Assembly: GCA_007119095.1 (NCBI GenBank)
Contig: SKQI01000159.1
Span: forward strand, 1 to 9,145
Reading direction: 5' to 3'
Origin: Wenzhouxiangella sp.
GTDB taxonomy: Bacteria > Pseudomonadota > Gammaproteobacteria > Xanthomonadales > Wenzhouxiangellaceae
Length of the DNA stretch: 9,145 nt
The notes beneath the pieces are model-generated. The model ran no database searches and had not been told where the DNA came from. It was given only the letters and a program-made list of their open reading frames with translations. Position numbers and translations under genes: made by a program. Below are positions 5,462 to 9,145 of this stretch, one piece after another (position 1 is the stretch's first letter; every line of letters begins with the position of its first letter).

Positions 5462-7708
5462 ATGAGCGATCAAAAAACACCGAGCGGGGATTTTGACAGA
5501 GTCCCCCTGAGAACCTACGCGGAACGGGCCTACCTGGACTACGCCATGTATGTGGTCCTGGATCGGGCCCTGCCTCATGTTGGCGATGGCTTGAAGCCAG
5601 TCCAGCGGCGCATAATTTATGCGATGAGCGAACTGGGCTTGTCGGCCGCCGCCAAGCACAAAAAGTCGGCCCGAACCGTGGGCGACGTCATCGGCAAGTT
5701 TCATCCCCACGGTGATTCGGCCTGTTACGAGGCCATGGTGCTGATGGCCCAGCCTTTTTCCTATCGGTATCCGCTGGTCGATGGGCAGGGCAATTTCGGC
5801 TCTCCCGATGATCCCAAGTCTTTTGCTGCGATGCGCTATACGGAATCGCGCCTGGCGCCTTATGCCAGAACCTTGCTGGCCGAGCTTGGCCAGGGTACGG
5901 CGGATTGGGTGCCGAATTTCGACGGCACATTAAAAGAGCCCAAATTGTTGCCGGCGCGCCTGCCTAACCTGCTGTTGAACGGTGGCCAGGGGATTGCTGT
6001 TGGCATGGCAACCGATATCCCGCCACATAACCTGCGGGAGGTTGTCTCTGCCTGCATTCGTCTGCTCGAGCGGCCTTCCACCAGTATTGAAGAGCTTTGC
6101 GAGCATATCCAGGGCCCCGATTTCCCGACCGGCGGAGAAATCATCAGCTCGCGCGAAGACATCATGGCCCTGTATCAAACCGGTCACGGTGCTGTACGCC
6201 AGCGCGCTATCTGGGAGCGAGAAGGTGAGGAAGTCATCATCACCGCCTTGCCGCACCAGGTGTCTCCGGCGAAAGTGCTAGAGCAGATTGCAGCGCAGAT
6301 GCAGGCCAAGAAGCTGCCGTTGATAGCCGACCTGCGTGATGAGTCGGATCATGAACATCCAACCCGTCTGGTCATCGTGCCGCGCAGCAATCGGGTTGAT
6401 CTGACCGCCTTGATGGACCATCTGTTTGCAACAACTGACCTGGAGCGTTCGGTCAGGGTCAATTTCAACGTCATCGGCAACGACGGCAAACCAGGCGTGC
6501 GCAACCTGCGCGAGATGCTGAAAGAGTGGCTGGCTTATCGGCGCCAGACCGTCACCAGACGGCTGGAGCATCGCCTTGACCAGGTCGTCGATCGGCTGCA
6601 CATCCTTGAAGGCCTGCTGATCGCCTTCCTGAACATCGATGAGGTCATTCATATCATCCGCACCGAGGAAGAGCCGAAGCCCGTGCTGATGGAGCGGTTC
6701 GGTCTGACCGGCACTCAGGCTGAAGCCATTCTCGAGCTCAAACTGCGTCACCTGGCCAAGCTCGAAGAGTTCAAGATCCGTGGCGAGAAGGATGAGCTTG
6801 AGGCCGAACGGAAAAACCTGGAGGCCACCCTGGGTTCGGCAGCCAGACTGACCCGCCTGATTCGCGATGAACTGATGGCAGATGCCGAGCAGTATGGCGA
6901 CGAACGCCGCTCGCGCCTGGTTCAGCGCGAAGCAGCCCAGGCCCTGAAGGAAACTGACCTGGTCCCATCCGAACCGGTCACCGTGATTGTCAGCGAGAAC
7001 GGCTGGGTGCGAGCGGCCAAGGGCCATGAAATCAAACCCGAAGAGCTCAACTATCGGGCTGGTGACGATTTCCTCGCCGCCAGCCGTGGACGTAGCAACC
7101 AGCTAGCCTGTTTTCTCGATACCAGCGGGCGCAGCTACTCCCTGCCGGCGCATGAACTTCCCTCTGCCAGAAGCCTGGGAGAACCCTTGACCGGGCGTTT
7201 TTCACCGCCGTCCGGTGCCGCCTTTTGCAGCGTGGCGATCGGTTCGCCGGAGGAAAAGGTGTTGCTCGCATCCAGCGCCGGCTATGGTTTTGTTACCGCA
7301 CTGGAGAACCTGCATACCCGCCAAAAGGCCGGCAAACAGTTGCTCAGCCTGCCTGCCGGGTCGACTGTCTTGCCGATTGCGCCGGTGGCGGATGCCGAGG
7401 AAGGTGTGCTGATTTGTGCGACCAGCGAAGGTTATCTGCTCGCCTACTACGTGGCCGAGCTACCCGAACTGGCACGCGGCAAAGGTAACAAGCTGATCAA
7501 CATCCCGCCGAAGGCGCGCAAAGCGGGGGAAACCATGGTTGGCGCCATTGTGGTTGCCTCCGGCCAGGACTGCCTGGTCTGGGCTGGCCAGCGCTATTTG
7601 CGAATGTCCTGGAGTGATACCGAAAATTACTGGGGAGAGCGGGCCCAGCGTGGGCGCAAGTTGCCGCGCGGCTTCCAGAAGGTGACGCGGTTGGGGCTAG
7701 CGGATTAA
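5462..7708 (+). CDS. parC: DNA topoisomerase IV subunit A
   Basis: 748 residues, close to the 752 of E. coli ParC, and alignable by eye from end to end. ParC cuts and rejoins DNA in the ParC2ParE2 complex that separates linked daughter chromosomes. The N-terminal winged-helix region has KHKKSARTVGDVIGKFHPHGDSACYE; Ser86 and Glu90 match E. coli Ser80 and Glu84, the quinolone-response positions, both in the wild-type state. The active-site Tyr126 sits in AMRYTESRL. The tower and coiled-coil segment includes 'LHILEGLLIAFLNIDEVIHII' and 'GLTGTQAEAILELKLRHLAKLEE'. The C-terminal beta-pinwheel starts near residue 500 (SEPVTVIVSENGWVRAAKGHEI) and includes GKGNKLINIP. It is ParC rather than GyrA because it lacks the canonical GyrA box and follows ParC throughout. 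ATG 5462 is chosen: MSDQ is the usual start, and an upstream in-frame TTG (5441) lacks support. parE is not adjacent here. Confidence 0.98.
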   Translation: MSDQKTPSGDFDRVPLRTYAERAYLDYAMYVVLDRALPHVGDGLKPVQRRIIYAMSELGLSAAAKHKKSARTVGDVIGKFHPHGDSACYEAMVLMAQPFSYRYPLVDGQGNFGSPDDPKSFAAMRYTESRLAPYARTLLAELGQGTADWVPNFDGTLKEPKLLPARLPNLLLNGGQGIAVGMATDIPPHNLREVVSACIRLLERPSTSIEELCEHIQGPDFPTGGEIISSREDIMALYQTGHGAVRQRAIWEREGEEVIITALPHQVSPAKVLEQIAAQMQAKKLPLIADLRDESDHEHPTRLVIVPRSNRVDLTALMDHLFATTDLERSVRVNFNVIGNDGKPGVRNLREMLKEWLAYRRQTVTRRLEHRLDQVVDRLHILEGLLIAFLNIDEVIHIIRTEEEPKPVLMERFGLTGTQAEAILELKLRHLAKLEEFKIRGEKDELEAERKNLEATLGSAARLTRLIRDELMADAEQYGDERRSRLVQREAAQALKETDLVPSEPVTVIVSENGWVRAAKGHEIKPEELNYRAGDDFLAASRGRSNQLACFLDTSGRSYSLPAHELPSARSLGEPLTGRFSPPSGAAFCSVAIGSPEEKVLLASSAGYGFVTALENLHTRQKAGKQLLSLPAGSTVLPIAPVADAEEGVLICATSEGYLLAYYVAELPELARGKGNKLINIPPKARKAGETMVGAIVVASGQDCLVWAGQRYLRMSWSDTENYWGERAQRGRKLPRGFQKVTRLGLAD

Positions 7709-7723
7709 GATGCCCGGTGAGCC

Positions 7724-7861
7724 ATGAGTTTTTCGCTGGCTCTACAACAGTATCGTCAGAAACTGCGAATACGGGCGCCGCAAATGCCTCGAAATGAAAC
7801 GGGGATTTCGCCGTTCAAGCAAACGACCCATCGACACCGGCCAGGAAGGAGAGTCGAATGA
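7724..7861 (+). CDS. Possible 45-residue small ORF overlapping the next start codon
   Basis: An ORF from ATG 7724 (MSFSLALQQYRQKLRIRAPQ...) runs through most of the gap after parC and stops at TGA 7859-7861, overlapping the lipoprotein ATG as ATGA. The product would be basic (many Arg). Against it, there is no well-spaced Shine-Dalgarno and the codons include rare cta, ata, cga, aga and agg, unlike the neighbours. It could equally be chance in a non-coding leader. I recognise no family. Confidence 0.2.
   Translation: MSFSLALQQYRQKLRIRAPQMPRNETGISPFKQTTHRHRPGRRVE
7846..7851 (+). promoter_or_regulatory. Strong ribosome binding site
   Basis: AAGGAG is followed by a 6-base spacer before ATG 7858. 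It is the best Shine-Dalgarno in the window and decides the start of the lipoprotein gene. Confidence 0.85.
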
Positions 7862-8784
7862 ACAAGCATGACCATTGCCGCAGTGTCGGCGGTTTACTGG
7901 TAGTAATGATGGTTCTTCTCCTGGTCAGTGCTTGCGAAACCATGCCTACTCAGCCAGACCCGGAACCGGTGCCTGAGCCTGAACCTGAGGTTGTCGAAGT
8001 GGCAGAGCCTGAACCCTCGCCCCCGCCGGCCACGCTGCAGCAGGCGGTGGATTTTCTCGATCTCGGCAACATCGAGGCCGCGGAAGATGTGCTGGAGCGA
8101 ATACTGGAGCGTTCCCCGGGCAGCCGCATTGCCCGGCGCTTTCTTGACCAGATCAGGACCGACCCCATCGAGGCCATGGGCACTGACTACACCGAGGTGG
8201 AAGTTCAGCCAGGAGAATCGCTGTCTGTGATCGCCCATCGGGAACTGGGTGATTCGCTGCAGTTCTTTGCCCTGGCCCGCTACAATGCGATCGCTGTGCC
8301 AAGGCGATTGGCGTCGGGCATGATTATCCGTATCCCGGAAGGCCTGCAAGCCGCGCCGGTGCAGGTTCCCGCTACGGATATCACTTGGGATGAGCCGGGG
8401 GTCGGAAGAGATGAAGTCCCGGTCGATGACCAGCCGGTTGACGAAGAAGCGCTGGCTCGGCAACGTCGCGCTGACGTTCTCTACGCCGAGGGACTGAATG
8501 AGCGTCAGGCCGGCAATTTATACCTGGCGATCAGCCGCTTCGAGGACGCGCTTCAGCTCGACCCGGCGCTGGTTACGGCGGCTGAGGCCGCCCAGGCCAC
8601 CCGCGCCGAGCTAGTCAACACTCTGCACGAACAGGCCGTTTCAATGTATCGCGAGCAGAGGATCGCCGACGCGATTGCCAGCTGGGAAGAGGCAATCGAG
8701 CTGGATCCGGAGTTTGAACCTGCCCAGGTCAACCTGGAGCGCGCCCGGGCCGTTCAGCGCCGACTGCAGGAGCTGGATGAGTAA
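7858..8784 (+). CDS. Lipoprotein with TPR-like and LysM domains
   Basis: 308 residues. The N-terminus has a hydrophobic stretch ending in the lipobox LVSAC, so Cys26 should be lipidated and the protein anchored to a membrane; the residue after it is Glu. A Pro/Glu-rich linker (~30-55) follows, coded by near-repeats of cctgaa/cctgag, and should span part of the periplasm. Residues 59-99 look like a TPR hairpin (LGNIEAAEDVLERILERSPGS). Residues 111-161 are a LysM domain (VQPGESLSVIAHRELGDSLQFFALARYN ... RIPEG), which in this family binds peptidoglycan glycan chains. Residues ~205-308 hold further TPR-like units (AGNLYLAISRFEDALQLDPA; EQRIADAIASWEEAIELDPE). It probably tethers a protein-interaction scaffold to the cell wall; the partner is unknown. 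The gene has its own strong RBS and ends 13 bases from a convergent gene. Confidence 0.9.
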   Translation: MNKHDHCRSVGGLLVVMMVLLLVSACETMPTQPDPEPVPEPEPEVVEVAEPEPSPPPATLQQAVDFLDLGNIEAAEDVLERILERSPGSRIARRFLDQIRTDPIEAMGTDYTEVEVQPGESLSVIAHRELGDSLQFFALARYNAIAVPRRLASGMIIRIPEGLQAAPVQVPATDITWDEPGVGRDEVPVDDQPVDEEALARQRRADVLYAEGLNERQAGNLYLAISRFEDALQLDPALVTAAEAAQATRAELVNTLHEQAVSMYREQRIADAIASWEEAIELDPEFEPAQVNLERARAVQRRLQELDE

Positions 8785-8797
8785 ACCCAGCGACCGG

Positions 8798-9145
8798 TTA
8801 TGACTCGGCAGTGATGGTCAGCAGCGGCGCATCGGCTTCCAGGGTGTCGCCGGCTGCAGCGCTGACTGTCTGCACAATGCCATTCAGCGGCGCCTTGATC
8901 GCCAGCTCCATTTTCATGGCTTCCATGACCGCCACGGTTTGGCCCTCGGTCACCTGGTCGCCCTCCTCGACGTGGATTTCCAGCACCTTGCCCGGCATTG
9001 GAGCGATGATGCGACCATCGCCAGCACCGCCGGCGCCCAGCGCCTCGAACCGGGTGTGGCGAAGCAGACGCCAGCGCTGGCCCGGCAGACAGACATCCAG
9101 CTGGAGTCCGTCTGCGCTGGCAAACAGGAACAGGTGAGCGTGCTG
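8798..9145 (-). CDS. Second acyl-CoA carboxylase biotin-containing alpha subunit, C-terminal part (5' end outside window)
   Basis: On the minus strand the frame is open from 9145 down to the TAA at 8800-8798, giving 116 C-terminal residues. The last 67 form a biotinyl domain: APMPGKVLEIHVEEGDQVTEG, then MEAMKMEL with the biotin-accepting Lys at bases 8912-8914, then APLNGIVQTVSAAAGDTLEADAPLLTI. The preceding residues (HLFLFASADGLQLDV, then a Gly/Ala-rich linker) look like the BT region and hinge of methylcrotonyl- or propionyl-CoA carboxylase alpha chains. The methylcrotonyl type is my best guess from the sequence pattern, not proven. The ATG at 8998 is internal, not the gene start. The sequence differs clearly from the carboxylase end at 1-408, so the two are distinct enzymes and not a duplication. 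Confidence 0.92.
   Translation of the reverse strand, partial: QHAHLFLFASADGLQLDVCLPGQRWRLLRHTRFEALGAGGAGDGRIIAPMPGKVLEIHVEEGDQVTEGQTVAVMEAMKMELAIKAPLNGIVQTVSAAAGDTLEADAPLLTITAES

Noticed and set aside
7719..7742. Inverted repeat gagcca/tggctc after parC as a terminator
   Set aside because: Only 6 bp, and the T-run is in the loop rather than after the stem.

Overview
The window reads as an ordinary, densely coded stretch of a GC-rich (roughly 60% by eye) bacterial chromosome, most likely a gammaproteobacterium. The ParC protein is collinear with Escherichia coli ParC through the breakage-reunion core and the C-terminal domain. The tRNA-Lys encodes its own CCA end. The long-chain acyl-CoA synthetase, SCP-2 and acyl-CoA carboxylase genes fit an aerobic, lipid-using heterotroph. 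Genus assignment is not possible from sequence alone.

Layout. (1) Positions 1-3042, plus strand, form a lipid-handling block. It holds the C-terminal end of a biotin-dependent acyl-CoA carboxylase alpha subunit, an overlapping FATP-type long-chain/very-long-chain acyl-CoA synthetase, a perfectly phased 7-bp tandem array, a small SCP-2-domain protein and a small exported protein of unknown function. (2) Positions 3069-4727 form a compact unit. A good stable-RNA-type promoter drives tRNA-Lys(UUU). Nine bases after its CCA starts a TrmB-like methyltransferase, followed by a methyltransferase-fold protein with a signal peptide. Two hairpins close the unit, and the first has the stop codon of the last gene as its loop. 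(3) Positions 4792-5367 encode a BLUF blue-light sensor whose last residues form a membrane helix. (4) Positions 5462-7708 are parC (topoisomerase IV subunit A), without parE beside it. (5) Positions 7858-8784 encode a lipoprotein with TPR-like and LysM segments. It runs convergently into (6) the C-terminal end of a second biotin carboxylase alpha subunit on the minus strand, 8798-9145.

How the genes fit together (inference). The left block could take up, activate, carry and carboxylate acyl-CoAs. The window is bracketed by the biotinyl ends of two different acyl-CoA carboxylases facing each other. The tRNA and TrmB-like gene probably share a transcript, so tRNA 3'-end processing would leave the methyltransferase mRNA with almost no leader. 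I see no mobile element, CRISPR array, phage gene or defence system. The oddities most worth checking are the heptamer array directly in front of the SCP-2 start codon, the tail-anchored BLUF protein, the tRNA/TrmB-like junction with Asp-to-Asn changes in the enzyme, and the hairpin built around a stop codon.
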